A stretch of 64,000 bases of DNA from Frigidibacter oleivorans (GCF_003993775.1 NZ_RJRZ01000002.1:372001-436000), one strand, 5' to 3'; numbered from the stretch's first letter, positions 1-9,506 are shown. Program-made: numbers and translations. Notes: a model not told the origin generated them from the sequence alone.

Positions 1-66
1 GGCTTGCCGTTTCTGCTTGCGGTCGTCCACCGACGCCATCGCGTCCATTCCATTGGAGTTCGGCAT
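1..66 (-). CDS. Partial CDS, N-terminus of an unidentified protein leaving the window
   Basis: Reading the minus strand from an ATG at 66, the frame stays open for 22 codons to the window edge; it begins MPNSNGMDAMASVDD. A good Shine-Dalgarno (AGGGAT) lies about 7 nt upstream. The fragment is too short to identify. It is divergent from the M50-HlyD gene at 250; the 183 bp between them (67-249) has short AT-rich stretches and probably holds both promoters. I infer it is a real gene from the start signal and orientation only. Confidence 0.45.
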   Translation of the reverse strand, partial: MPNSNGMDAMASVDDRKQKRQA

Positions 67-249
67 GTTCTTATCCCTATCCGTTCGGTATCAAATGCTG
101 CCGGGTCGTGAAGTTGGGGTCAGACGAAAACTTACTTTAACTCTACCTGTCGAAAACGGGGGCGATGGTATCAATCTCGGCACAAGACAGCAAGCTGGGT
201 TCGGTGCAAGCTGTTCACGCAAAATCGATTCTCGCCGGGAAATTGACCT

Positions 250-3138
250 ATGGCCTTCAGCGAAGCGGCACGTTCCGATGCAGGATCCGGCCCCCGGGGC
301 CGGTCGGATGCCGCTCCACATGTTCCCTTCTCGCTGAAGCTGTTCGACCCTCGGCTGCCGTTCAGCTTTCTCGCGGCCCTCCTTCTGCCGTTACGTTTCC
401 TTTGGCGCCTCGTCTGGCCCGCCGCCATTCTGGCCTGCTGCGCCGCAGCATTCAACTGGTATCAGCTTGTCGATCACCTGGACCGGGTGATGCTGACCTT
501 CTCGTTCCTGCAGAACCTGCTTCTTGGGCTGTTTTCCGCCAACCTGAGCGCGAAACTGGCCCAAGGCATCACCATGAACTGGTGCGGCGCGCAGAGTCGC
601 GAATTCGGCATCCGTTTGGCCTTCGGCTTCCTGCCGCGCTTCTACATCGAGCATCAGGCGATTCGCGGCATGTCCTTCCGCAACCAGCGTGCCTGCTATG
701 CCGCGCCGCTGCTGGCGCGGTTGTCGGTCTTCGCAGGGGGGATTCTCGGCTGGACGATGCTGCACCGCTCGGCCCCCGGCCTGTCGGAACTGCTGCTGGC
801 GGTCGGGGCGGTGGGCTTCGGGGCCTTCCTGTTCAACGCCAACCCGCTGTGGCCGGCGGACGGCTATCACTGGGTGGCCGCCGCGACGCAGCGGCCCAAG
901 CTGCGCCCGCACGCGATGCAGGTGCTGTGGATGACCGTCACCCGCCGTCCGATCCCGCCCGATCTGCCCCGCCGGGAATACTGGCTGCTGATGACCTATG
1001 CCCTGGCGTCGATCGTCTTCACCGCCGTCATCGTCTACCTGGTGCTGACCGCCATCGCCTTCGCCCTGGAAGAGCGGTTCCGCGGCACCGGTGTCTTCAT
1101 CTTCTGTCTGCTGCTGGTCAGCGTGGGGACATTTCTGCTAAGCGTTCGGGCAAATCGGAAGCGGCGCAAGAGTGGCGCGGCGGCCGGTCCTCGCCAAGGC
1201 GCAGCGAAGCGGCCAGCATCGCCGCAACCGGCGCTCGCGGCGAACGCGCAGTCCTACCTTCGTATTTCATCTCCGGAAGTCGTTTCAGAAAGTCAGGAAC
1301 AGATGGCCAGCAACAGTTCGCGGGTGGCGCGCAGGGCGGATAGGGCGGGCCGCCCCGGTCCGGTTCGGGGCGGCGAGGCCGACTCGCCTGCCGATGATGC
1401 CGCGACCGGGTCCGAGGCGCTGTCGGAACTGCTGGCGGACGAGGCGGTCTGGAGCGGGCCGGGCGAGGATCCGGACTGGGACCTCGCCCATCCCTCGGAC
1501 TGGGATCACGAGGAGGAGGCGCCCGCCGCCGCCGCGGATGCGCCGATGGATGCGACGCTGGACGATATCCTCGGCACCTCGACCGCGCCGGCGCGGTTTT
1601 CCGGCACGCCGCTGGCCGCCGCCGTCGCCGCGGCCAAGACGCAGCGCAGCCTGGCCGAACGTGCCGCCGAGCGGGCCGCCGCGCGGGGCTCTCGCCTGCC
1701 CGACCCGCCGGAGGCCGAGGGCGGCGCCTCGTCGGAGGAACTCGACGCCATCCTCGCCGCCTTCGAGGAGCCGCAGCCCGATCCGGCGCCCCCCGTCGAG
1801 GAGGACGACGACCTGATGGGCCTGCTGGCCGATGCCGAGGTTCCGGCGCCCGCGCCGGAACCTGTGGCACCGTCGGCCGCCCGGCCGGAGCCCGGCCCGG
1901 CTGCAGTCACCGACCCCGCCGCCCGCCGCGCGCAACCCTCGCCCTCCCCCGCCGCCGCAGCTGCCGCCGCAGCAACCGCCGCCGCGGTCCCGGCCCCGGC
2001 GCTGCCCCGGCAGGCGCCGGTTCCGGCCGCCCCGCGCCGGGGTGCGGTGTCGCCGCAGATGCGCGAGCTCGACAGCGTGCTGCGCACCGGCCATGCCCGC
2101 CCCTCGCGCTGGCGGATCTGGCTGGCGCGGCTGTTCTGGGTCGCGGCGCTGGCAGGCGCAGTCTGGGTCGCCATGCTGCCCTATCCGTTCGAGGTGGGCG
2201 GCGATTTCATCGTGCAGCCGCTGGACCGGATCGAGGTGCGCGCCCGCACGGCGGGCGAGATCGTCTCGGTCGCGGTGAACGAGGGCGACTGGGTCGAGCA
2301 GGGCGACATGCTGGCACAGCTGTCGGACTGGGACCTGCGCCGCGACATCGCCGTGCGCGAGGCCGAGATCGCGCGGCAGGAGGCCGAGCTGGCGACGCTG
2401 ATCGCCGGTTCCACCCCCGAACAGATCGCGGTGGCCCAGCAGGGCGTCGCCGGGGCCGAGGTCGCGGTCGAGGTCTCGGCGCGCGATCTGGCGCGGCAAG
2501 AGGCGCTGTTCGCCAGCGGCGCGGTGTCGCAGAAGGCGGTGGAAGATGCGCGCAGCGCGCATCAGCTGGCCATCGCCGAACGCGACCGCGCCGCGGCGAA
2601 CCTCGCCGAGGTGCGGTCCGAGGCGCGGCAGAGCGAGACCGCCGCCCAGCAGGCCGATATCGACGGCAACCGCCAGGAACTGGCCTATCTGCAGCGCCTG
2701 CTGGAAGAGACCAAGATCCGCGCCCCGGTGGACGGCCGCATCGCCGGGTCGCTGTCCACCGTGCCGGTCGGGGCCTTCCTGCCCGAGGGCGGGCTCTTCG
2801 CCGAGCTCGAGGACAACCGGGTGGTGATGGTCGAGATCGAGGTGCCTGAGACCGATATCGAAGAGGTGGAGATCGGGGCCAGCGCGGAATTGCGGCTGTG
2901 GAGCGCGCCGGACGAACCGCTGGCGGGCACCGTCCGGTCCATCGCCCCCCGCGCCGAGGAACGCGATTTCGGCCAGATCATCCGCGTGAAGGTCGAGGTG
3001 CCGAACCCGGACGGGCGGCTGGCGGGCAACATGACCGGCTTCGGCAAGATCGAGGCGGCGGAGCGCCCGGTCTGGCAGGCCTTCGGCCGGGTGATCGAGC
3101 GGTTCTTCCGGGTCGAGTTGTGGTCCTGGCTGCCCTGA
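250..3138 (+). CDS. Degenerate M50-like membrane domain fused to HlyD-type membrane-fusion adaptor
   Basis: A 962-residue protein in three parts. Residues about 30-300 are multi-spanning and resemble the membrane part of the peptide zinc metalloproteases often linked to HlyD exporters. The equivalent of the NPxLxxDGY loop is visible as NPLWPADGYHW, but no HExxH zinc motif is seen, so proteolysis is unlikely. Residues about 300-615 are a low-complexity Ala/Pro/acidic linker. A transmembrane segment near 621-645 precedes an HlyD-like periplasmic adaptor: a split lipoyl domain (second half at APVDGRIAG near residue 824) around a coiled-coil hairpin. The family usually couples an inner-membrane exporter to the outer membrane. 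No ABC ATPase or TolC partner is in the window; one may lie upstream. The ATG is preceded by GGGA at 9 nt. Confidence 0.75.
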   Translation: MAFSEAARSDAGSGPRGRSDAAPHVPFSLKLFDPRLPFSFLAALLLPLRFLWRLVWPAAILACCAAAFNWYQLVDHLDRVMLTFSFLQNLLLGLFSANLSAKLAQGITMNWCGAQSREFGIRLAFGFLPRFYIEHQAIRGMSFRNQRACYAAPLLARLSVFAGGILGWTMLHRSAPGLSELLLAVGAVGFGAFLFNANPLWPADGYHWVAAATQRPKLRPHAMQVLWMTVTRRPIPPDLPRREYWLLMTYALASIVFTAVIVYLVLTAIAFALEERFRGTGVFIFCLLLVSVGTFLLSVRANRKRRKSGAAAGPRQGAAKRPASPQPALAANAQSYLRISSPEVVSESQEQMASNSSRVARRADRAGRPGPVRGGEADSPADDAATGSEALSELLADEAVWSGPGEDPDWDLAHPSDWDHEEEAPAAAADAPMDATLDDILGTSTAPARFSGTPLAAAVAAAKTQRSLAERAAERAAARGSRLPDPPEAEGGASSEELDAILAAFEEPQPDPAPPVEEDDDLMGLLADAEVPAPAPEPVAPSAARPEPGPAAVTDPAARRAQPSPSPAAAAAAAATAAAVPAPALPRQAPVPAAPRRGAVSPQMRELDSVLRTGHARPSRWRIWLARLFWVAALAGAVWVAMLPYPFEVGGDFIVQPLDRIEVRARTAGEIVSVAVNEGDWVEQGDMLAQLSDWDLRRDIAVREAEIARQEAELATLIAGSTPEQIAVAQQGVAGAEVAVEVSARDLARQEALFASGAVSQKAVEDARSAHQLAIAERDRAAANLAEVRSEARQSETAAQQADIDGNRQELAYLQRLLEETKIRAPVDGRIAGSLSTVPVGAFLPEGGLFAELEDNRVVMVEIEVPETDIEEVEIGASAELRLWSAPDEPLAGTVRSIAPRAEERDFGQIIRVKVEVPNPDGRLAGNMTGFGKIEAAERPVWQAFGRVIERFFRVELWSWLP

Positions 3139-3156
3139 CCGCCGCGTGACAGCCGG

Positions 3157-3177
3157 CGCGGCGGACCCGCCGCCGCG
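3157..3177 (+). terminator. GC hairpin between the M50-HlyD gene and the first sulfotransferase
   Basis: An 8-bp perfect stem (CGCGGCGG/CCGCCGCG) with a 5-nt loop starts 18 nt after the stop codon. No T-run follows, so it may be a weak terminator, an attenuator or an mRNA-end stabiliser. Confidence 0.35.
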
Positions 3178-3236
3178 TCCTTCGCCCTCCCTGCACCGGC
3201 GGCCGGCACGGCCGGGTGCGAGATCAGGAACGACCG

Positions 3237-4130
3237 ATGCCGCAACCCCTGTTCATTCTGTGCCCGGGACGATCCTTCTCGTCCGTCGTCTCGGCGATGA
3301 TCGGCCAGCACCCGCAATGCTATGGCCTGCCGGAACTGTCGATCTTCGTGGCCGACACGCTGGGCGAGGCGCTGGACGCCTATTCCGCCTCGGGCCGGCG
3401 GGCGCTGCCCGGGCTGCGCCGGACCATCGCCGAACTGCATCACGGCACCCAGACCGAAGAGACGGTGGATCTGGCCGTGGCCTGGATGGAGGCGAACCGC
3501 CGCATGACCCCCCGGCAGGTGATGGATCATATCCAGGAGCTGGTGGGCGACCGCATCCTTGTCGAGAAAAGCCCCGCAAACGTCATTCAGGCCCATTGCC
3601 TCAACCGCGTGGTCGAAGCCTATCCTTCGGCGCATTTCCTGCAGCTGCTGCGCCATCCCCGCAGCCGCGGCCTGTCGCATCAGAAGGCGATGCGGCAGCA
3701 GGCGCTGATGCGGCTGAAGTCGATGCTGGGCGGCGAGCTGGACTATGAGGCGAAGTGGACCGACACCCATGTGATGATCCACGATCTGGGCCGGCAGCTG
3801 CCGCCCGGACAGATGATGCGGATCATCGGCGAGGATCTGCTGCGCGAGTCGCGGTTCTGGCTGCCGCAGATCTGCGAATGGCTGGACATCCGCGACGATG
3901 CCGAGGCGATCGAGGCGATGCTGCATCCCGAGGACTCGCCCTATTCCGTTCCCGGGCCTGCCAATGCGCCGCATGGCACCAATTCCGGCTTCCTCGAGAA
4001 TCCGACGCTCGATTTCGACCGGCTGGCCCGGATGGAGACGCCCACGCTCGACGCGCCGATGGACTGGGCGCCCGAGCGCGCGTTCTCGCCCCAGACCCGC
4101 CGGCTTGCCGCATTTTACGGCTATCGCTAG
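3237..4130 (+). CDS. Sulfotransferase family protein (copy 1)
   Basis: A 297-residue cytoplasmic protein of the PAPS-dependent sulfotransferase fold. The 5'-phosphosulfate-binding loop is CPGRSFSSV at residues 9-17, in place of the usual PRSGTT. The 3'-phosphate-binding region is LLRHPRSRGLSH near 138-149. A conserved ending (EDSPYSVPGPANA) is shared with the sulfotransferase at 11285. The ATG at 3237 is preferred over an in-frame GTG at 3216 because an AGGAACG ribosome site precedes it. It is followed 16 nt later by a propeller gene, the same order as the 11285/12196 pair. The sulfate acceptor cannot be told from sequence. Confidence 0.75.
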   Translation: MPQPLFILCPGRSFSSVVSAMIGQHPQCYGLPELSIFVADTLGEALDAYSASGRRALPGLRRTIAELHHGTQTEETVDLAVAWMEANRRMTPRQVMDHIQELVGDRILVEKSPANVIQAHCLNRVVEAYPSAHFLQLLRHPRSRGLSHQKAMRQQALMRLKSMLGGELDYEAKWTDTHVMIHDLGRQLPPGQMMRIIGEDLLRESRFWLPQICEWLDIRDDAEAIEAMLHPEDSPYSVPGPANAPHGTNSGFLENPTLDFDRLARMETPTLDAPMDWAPERAFSPQTRRLAAFYGYR

Positions 4131-4146
4131 ATCCGGAGAGATTTTG

Positions 4147-5262
4147 ATGACGCAGGTTCACCGAAAGCCGGCCGCACGGCCGCGAGCGGCCGCGATGCTG
4201 GGCATCTGGCCGGGCCGGATCACCGCGCTGGCCGAGGCAGGCGACGCGTTGGTCGTGGCCGTCTGGGATGCGGCGGCGCGGCGGTCGCGGCTGATCCGGC
4301 TGGAAGCCGACGGGGCCGAGGCCGAACTGACCCTGCCGGCAGGCGCGGCAACGGCGCCGGTGCTGGCGATGGCCCGGATGCAGGGCACCTCGGACGCGGC
4401 GCCGCGGCTCTACGTCGTCTGTTCGGCCGACAGCGGCGGGCTGGTGCTGGCGGTCGATGACACCGGCGCGGCCGAGGTGGTGCTGGGCCCGCGCCATGGC
4501 TTCCGCTGCGGCATCGGTGCCGCCTGCCTGTGGGCGGGACGGCTGGCGCTGGCGACGGGGCCGGCGGCGGGCGGGATGATCGGCGGCGGCTTTGCCCCGG
4601 CCAGCCTGATCGTCTCGGATGACCCGGCCCGGCCCGACTCGTGGCAGCCCTTCTGCGAACCGGGTCTGGGCGACGCGGACAACGATGGCATCTCGGCCCT
4701 GGCGGCAGAGGACGACCGGCTGTGGCTGGCGACCTCGAACCCCCTGCGGGGTTTCCAGTTGTGGACGATGGCCAACCCCGCGGCAGAGGGGTGGGAGCAG
4801 CGGCTGGACGAGGGTGCCGCCCGCTATGGCATGAACGCGCGGCTGACCGCGATCCAGCCGTGGAACGGCGCGCTGCTGCTGGCGACGGGCTGCGAGTCGG
4901 AAGATCCGCTGCCGCATGTCGCGCCGGAACTGCTGCGTCTCGACGGCGACGGCGACTGGGATCTGCTGGTGGGCGAGCCGCGGTTTTCCCGGCAGGGGAT
5001 GCAGGTGCCCGCGGCGCTGTTCGGCCCCGGCTTCGACAGCGATTGCGACCGGATCGCGCTGGCCGGGACGGGCGATGCCCTCTTCGCCGCGACCTGTTTC
5101 GGCGCGGGCGGCAGGTCGAGCCTCTATCGCAGCACGGACGGCGAGACCTGGGAGGAGATCGGCGCCACCGTCTTCGGCGACGATGTGCCCGAGTCGGCGG
5201 ATCTCCATGCCTTGGGCGGGCGGCTGCACATTGCGGCGGGCGGGATGCTGCTGGCGCTGTGA
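4147..5262 (+). CDS. Beta-propeller-like protein (propeller 1) paired with sulfotransferase
   Basis: A 371-residue protein with no signal peptide, so probably cytoplasmic. It is made of repeated short strands with recurring patterns such as LWLATSN, LLLATG and LFAATCFG, typical of a beta-propeller. Near residue 198 it carries NPLRGFQLW, followed about 20 residues on by a D-G-A-x-R-Y-G type motif. The same block recurs in the proteins at 5494 and 12196, so the three are paralogues. No catalytic residues are recognised. ATG at 4147 with GGAGAG 6 nt upstream; it sits directly behind the sulfotransferase. Confidence 0.65.
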   Translation: MTQVHRKPAARPRAAAMLGIWPGRITALAEAGDALVVAVWDAAARRSRLIRLEADGAEAELTLPAGAATAPVLAMARMQGTSDAAPRLYVVCSADSGGLVLAVDDTGAAEVVLGPRHGFRCGIGAACLWAGRLALATGPAAGGMIGGGFAPASLIVSDDPARPDSWQPFCEPGLGDADNDGISALAAEDDRLWLATSNPLRGFQLWTMANPAAEGWEQRLDEGAARYGMNARLTAIQPWNGALLLATGCESEDPLPHVAPELLRLDGDGDWDLLVGEPRFSRQGMQVPAALFGPGFDSDCDRIALAGTGDALFAATCFGAGGRSSLYRSTDGETWEEIGATVFGDDVPESADLHALGGRLHIAAGGMLLAL

Positions 5263-5271
5263 CCGGCACAA

Positions 5272-5298
5272 CCTGCGGCGGAACCGCGCCGCCGCAGG
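5272..5298 (+). terminator. Strong hairpin terminator after propeller 1
   Basis: A perfect 10-bp stem (CCTGCGGCGG/CCGCCGCAGG) with a 7-nt loop begins 9 nt after the stop codon and is followed by CCCCTTTG. It probably ends transcription from the M50-HlyD/sulfotransferase unit. The AT-richer stretch at 5380-5415, with a TATGAT at 5394, could then serve the next gene. Confidence 0.55.
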
Positions 5299-5493
5299 CC
5301 CCTTTGCTGCCCTGCAGCATTGTCAGGCCCGACGGGGAAGGCTATGGTCGCTTCGGGCACGGGTTGTTGAACCGCCGGCGCTTTACCAAAGGTTATGATT
5401 TCGTCGATTTAACGTCGCAGGGGCGGGCCGCCAGAAGGTGAGCGATGGCCCCGGAATCCGGCCGATGTGCCGGCGCGAAAGGGAGCATCGGAT

Positions 5494-6999
5494 TTGGACG
5501 GAGGTGCGCTCGTCAAGCCGGCCCAGCCCAAGGCCGCGAACCGTGGCCTCAGCCGCGCCGATTTCCGCAAGATCAACGTCAACGGCTTCGGCGACGGCTA
5601 CAACGCCTACACCCATTCGATGGCCTGGTTCAAAGGCTATGTCTATGCCGGCACATCGCGCGCGACGATGGCGCTGCTGGGGGCGGGCGACAAGGGCGGG
5701 ATGAAGGATGTCAGCCTTGACGCCTGGCCGGTGGAACTGACCCACCGCGTCTTCACCCCCGAATTCGAAACCGTGCAGGCCCGGGCGGAAATCTGGCGCA
5801 TGGACCCCGCCGTGGGCGTCTGGACGCGCGTCTATCAGGCGCCGATGGTCTATGGCACCGACGGCACCTGGATGAGCCGCGACCTCGGCTATCGCGCCAT
5901 GTGCGTGTTCCAGGGCGAAAGCGACGACGAGCCCTGCCTTTACGTCTCGAACTGGTCGCGGTCGCGCGGCGAGGGGATGCAGATCCTGCGGACCGAGGAC
6001 GGGCTGCATTTCGAGCCGGTGGGGCCGCCCGGCCTCGGCGGGCTCGACGCGACCTCCACCCGGTCGCTGGTGCCGTTCAAGGGGCGGCTGTTCACCAGCC
6101 CCACGGGCTCGACCGCCGGACGGCAGAACGCCTCGGGCATCGCCGCCATCCTCGAAAGCCGCGACCCGCGGATGGGGACATGGGTTCATGCCAATACCCG
6201 CGGCTTCGGCGACCGCAACAACCTTGGCGTGTTCGAGATCATCACCTCGGGCGACTGGCTCTATGCCGGGACCGCAAACCTCGCCAAGGGCTATCAGCTG
6301 TGGCGGACCAAGGCCGAGGGCAACCCGCCCTACGACTGGGAACAGGTGCTGTCCGATGGCGCCGGGCGCGGGCGGCTCAACCAGGGCGTCGTGTCGATGG
6401 CGGCCTTCCGCGACTGCATCTTCGTCGGCTCCGGCATCCAGAAGGGCGGGATCGACAAGGAAAACCGCGTCGGCCCCGCCGGTCCGGAACTGGTGCGCCT
6501 GAACCCCGACGGCAGCCATGACGTGATCATGGGCGAAAACCGGGTGCCCGGCGGGCCGATCAGCGGCATGCTGCCCGGCTGGAACAATGTCTTCTGCGGC
6601 TCGATCTGGAAGCAGAACGTGCATGACGGCTGGCTGTATTGCGGCACGCAGGACTGGCTGTCCTTCCTGCTGTACCGCGATTTCGACAAGCTCGACTCGC
6701 CGGCCGCCCAGATCCTGCGCCGCATGGACGTGGAATCCTTCGTCGAGGGCTGGGGCGGCTATGACGTCTGGCGCAGCCGCGACGGCGAGAACTGGGTGCC
6801 CGTCACCCGCTCCGGCTTCGAGAACCCCTATAACCACGGCGTGCGCAACCTGCTGTCCACGCCGCAAGGGCTGTATATCGGCTCGACCAACCAGTTCGGC
6901 CCGCGCTCGGCGGTGCAGGTCGAAAAGGGACGCTGGGAATACCACGACAACCCGCGAGGAGGCACCGAGATATGGTTCGGCACTTCGGAACGATCGTGA
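5494..6999 (+). CDS. Beta-propeller-like protein (propeller 2), large form
   Basis: About 501 residues, no signal peptide. Repeated aromatic/Gly strands such as WFKGYVYAGTS, WLYAGTANL, GWLYCGTQDWL and GLYIGSTNQFG indicate a beta-propeller of five or more blades. The block LAKGYQLWRT, followed by W-E-Q-V-L-S-D-G-A, matches the proteins at 4147 and 12196, so they form one family. The start is uncertain: a TTG at 5494 has GGGAG 8 nt upstream, while a GTG at 5467 in the same frame has no ribosome site; no ATG is available. The 3' end overlaps the next gene by 28 bp, suggesting coupled translation. Function is unknown. Confidence 0.65.
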   Translation: MDGGALVKPAQPKAANRGLSRADFRKINVNGFGDGYNAYTHSMAWFKGYVYAGTSRATMALLGAGDKGGMKDVSLDAWPVELTHRVFTPEFETVQARAEIWRMDPAVGVWTRVYQAPMVYGTDGTWMSRDLGYRAMCVFQGESDDEPCLYVSNWSRSRGEGMQILRTEDGLHFEPVGPPGLGGLDATSTRSLVPFKGRLFTSPTGSTAGRQNASGIAAILESRDPRMGTWVHANTRGFGDRNNLGVFEIITSGDWLYAGTANLAKGYQLWRTKAEGNPPYDWEQVLSDGAGRGRLNQGVVSMAAFRDCIFVGSGIQKGGIDKENRVGPAGPELVRLNPDGSHDVIMGENRVPGGPISGMLPGWNNVFCGSIWKQNVHDGWLYCGTQDWLSFLLYRDFDKLDSPAAQILRRMDVESFVEGWGGYDVWRSRDGENWVPVTRSGFENPYNHGVRNLLSTPQGLYIGSTNQFGPRSAVQVEKGRWEYHDNPRGGTEIWFGTSERS

Positions 7000-8414
7000 C
7001 GGGGGCGGCCGCGGCCGCACTTGCGCTGCTGGCGGCATTGCCCGCCGCGGCAGACGACATGCAGGCATTCGCGGGCGGCTCCAGGCCCGAGGTGCTGTGG
7101 GCGCTGCCGGTCGGCGAAACCGATGTCGACGAGGATGAGGTCGATGCCGTCGCGGTGGACCCGAACGGCAATACCGTCGTGTCGGGCGTGTTCCGGGGCG
7201 ATGTGCGCTTTGGCGACCGCACCTTCACCAGCAAGGGCGAGGGCGACATCTTCGTCGCCAGCATCGCGCCCGACCGCAGCATCAACTGGGCAATGCAGGC
7301 CGGCGGACCGGGCGACGAGAACACCTTCGACCTGCGCACCGACGGACAGGGCAACATCATCCTGTCGGGATGGTTTTCCGCGGGCGTGACGATCGGCGAC
7401 CGCGAGCTGCGCAACCGCGGCGCGACCGACATGTTCGTGGTCAAGCTGGACCGCAACGGCAAGCCGGTCTGGGCGAAAAGCTTCGGCGGCCCGCAGGGCG
7501 ACGGCGGCAACGAGATCGAGGTGCTGCCGAGCGGCGAGATCGCGGTGGCGCTGATCACCGAAGGCGATGTCGAGATCGACGGACAGCAATTCGGGTTCGG
7601 CGGCGGCCGGCGCGATTCCTATGCGATCCGCATGGGCGCCGATGGCAGCGTGAAATGGGTCGCACCCTTCAACGGACCGGGCGCCGAGCGGATTCGCGGT
7701 ATGGGCATCAATTCGGCCGGCGAGGTGTTCGTCGGCTTCCAGTTCCAGGGCTCGGTCGGGTCGGGCAACACGCGGGTCGAGTCGCGCGGCGGTTGGGACG
7801 GGGCCGTGGCCAAGCTGACGGCCGAGGGACGGCTCGCCTGGATCAAGGGTGTCGGCGGCCGGGAAACCGACCTGATCCGCGGCATCGCGGCCGGCCCGGG
7901 CGGGTCCGTCTATGTCGCGGGCGCCTATGTCGGCCCGGCCTTCATGATCTCGCGCGAGGTGCCGGCGATCGGCAAGCGCGGCGACGATTTCCTGCTGCGG
8001 CTGAACGGCAGCGGCGAACCGATGTGGGTGGCCAGCGCCGGCGGCGGCGGCCCGGGCACCGGGCCGGAGATTCGCGCCGACGCCAAGGGCGTGGTGATCT
8101 CTGCCCTGGTCGCGGGCAAGGTCACCGTGCGCCACAACAAGCGCAAGATCACCGAGCTGTCCTCGCCCACCGGCAATCCCACCAGCTATCTGGCGGGGCT
8201 GACCCCGGACGGCGAGCTGCGCTTCGTCTACATGCCCGACACGCTGGGCGACGGGTCGGGCGCCTTCGGCGATGTGCTGGGCGTCTCGCCCGATGGCCGC
8301 TACCTCGCGCAGGTGCTGCGCTTCCGCGGCGAGCTGGAGGCCGGCCCCTCGACGATGCGCACGCCGTCGAAGAAGGACTCTGCCATCATCTTCATGCGGC
8401 TCAACGGTTCCTGA
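6972..8414 (+). CDS. Secreted SBBP-type beta-propeller protein
   Basis: 480 residues with a clear Sec signal peptide (hydrophobic Ala/Leu core, likely cleavage after AAA near residue 27). The mature part consists of repeats of the pattern D-x-x-G-N-x-x-x-S-G-x-F-x-G-x-V-x-x-G (for example DPNGNTVVSGVFRGDVRFG), which is the SBBP bacterial beta-propeller signature. Such proteins are usually envelope or secreted binding scaffolds. It overlaps the cytoplasmic propeller gene by 28 bp and precedes a sulfotransferase by 7 bp, so it is part of the same transcription unit. Ligand unknown. Confidence 0.7.
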   Translation: MVRHFGTIVTGAAAAALALLAALPAAADDMQAFAGGSRPEVLWALPVGETDVDEDEVDAVAVDPNGNTVVSGVFRGDVRFGDRTFTSKGEGDIFVASIAPDRSINWAMQAGGPGDENTFDLRTDGQGNIILSGWFSAGVTIGDRELRNRGATDMFVVKLDRNGKPVWAKSFGGPQGDGGNEIEVLPSGEIAVALITEGDVEIDGQQFGFGGGRRDSYAIRMGADGSVKWVAPFNGPGAERIRGMGINSAGEVFVGFQFQGSVGSGNTRVESRGGWDGAVAKLTAEGRLAWIKGVGGRETDLIRGIAAGPGGSVYVAGAYVGPAFMISREVPAIGKRGDDFLLRLNGSGEPMWVASAGGGGPGTGPEIRADAKGVVISALVAGKVTVRHNKRKITELSSPTGNPTSYLAGLTPDGELRFVYMPDTLGDGSGAFGDVLGVSPDGRYLAQVLRFRGELEAGPSTMRTPSKKDSAIIFMRLNGS

Positions 8415-8421
8415 GGCACGC

Positions 8422-9426
8422 TTGTCCGACACTCCTCCTCCTGTCCTGATCCTCGCGGCCCGCGAAAGCGGGGGCAGCCTGCTGTCCTCGCTGCTGGGGA
8501 TGCATCCCGGGTTCTGCGGCGCGCCGCATCTGAACGTGCTGGCCTTCGAGGCGTTCTGGCAACTCGCCCAATATGCCCGCATCCCGCGCGACAGCCACAT
8601 GCACGGGCTGCTGCGCTTTCTGGGGCAGGAGCTGATGGCGGAACAGACGGTGCAGTCGGTGCAGGCGGCGCTGCGCTGGCTGGGCCGCAACGCCCGCGAC
8701 GACAGCGCGGCGGATCTGCACATGCGGCTGCGGGGGCTGGTCGCGCCGCGCCGGCTGGTCGACTATTCGCCGCTGGTGTCGCAGAACGAACCGGCGATGC
8801 GCCGGGCCGTCGATGCGCTGCCTCAGGCGCATGTGATCCACCTGACCCGCGATCCCCTGTCGCAGGGCCGCGCGGTCAGCCTGCCGGTCTGGCAGTCGAT
8901 CACGCTCAGCCTCGACTTCTGGGACCGGCGCGGGCGGCTGCAGCCCTGCATGGACGTATTCGAGATCGGCGAACAGCTGATCGACTGGTCCTGCCAGCCG
9001 CCGGTCTTCGACCCGCAATACGCCTGGTATCGCACCAACGATGCCGCGCGGCGGGTGCTGGCCGACCTGCCGGCGGAGCGCGTCACCCGGGTCGAGCTGG
9101 AGGCGCTGGTCGAACGCCCGGGCGAGGTGCTGACCGGGCTGCTGACCCGGCTGGGGGCCGACGCGGATGCCGCGACCGTGCAGGCGATGCTAACCGGCGG
9201 CCTGCCCGGCTATGCCGCGCCCGGTCCCTATACCGCGCCCTTCGGCACGGATTTCGAGATCGTGGGCCTGACCATCGGCGATGCGCTGCGCCGCGCCGCC
9301 GACCGGCGCAGCCCCGGCCGCGCCGACCGGCCGTTGCCCTGGCGGGGCGACGGCGACACCCTGCTTCCGAAGGTCGCAGGGCTGGCGCGGGACCTGGGCT
9401 ACCCGCTTGCCATGCCGGCCGAATGA
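8422..9426 (+). CDS. Sulfotransferase family protein (copy 3, divergent)
   Basis: 334 residues. The N-terminal phosphosulfate loop is LAARESGGSLLSSLLGMHP, aligned in position and context with CPGRSFSSVVSAMIGQHP of the 3237 protein. A 3'-phosphate motif HLTRDPLSQGRAVSL lies near residue 140. It is more diverged than the other two copies, so activity is less certain. The likely start is a TTG at 8422 with GAGG 5 nt upstream; no ATG is available near the conserved N-terminus. It directly follows the secreted propeller. Confidence 0.65.
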   Translation: MSDTPPPVLILAARESGGSLLSSLLGMHPGFCGAPHLNVLAFEAFWQLAQYARIPRDSHMHGLLRFLGQELMAEQTVQSVQAALRWLGRNARDDSAADLHMRLRGLVAPRRLVDYSPLVSQNEPAMRRAVDALPQAHVIHLTRDPLSQGRAVSLPVWQSITLSLDFWDRRGRLQPCMDVFEIGEQLIDWSCQPPVFDPQYAWYRTNDAARRVLADLPAERVTRVELEALVERPGEVLTGLLTRLGADADAATVQAMLTGGLPGYAAPGPYTAPFGTDFEIVGLTIGDALRRAADRRSPGRADRPLPWRGDGDTLLPKVAGLARDLGYPLAMPAE

Positions 9427-9506
9427 GTATTGTGTGAACCCGACCGCGCAGCCACCCAGGAGGACGCTGCGGTCACGATTGAAGGTCCCATTCAGGATGA
9501 TTTGCA

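Noticed and set aside
250-1150. M50 zinc protease activity for the first large protein
   Set aside because: The fold-like features are there but no HExxH can be found, so active proteolysis is not supported.
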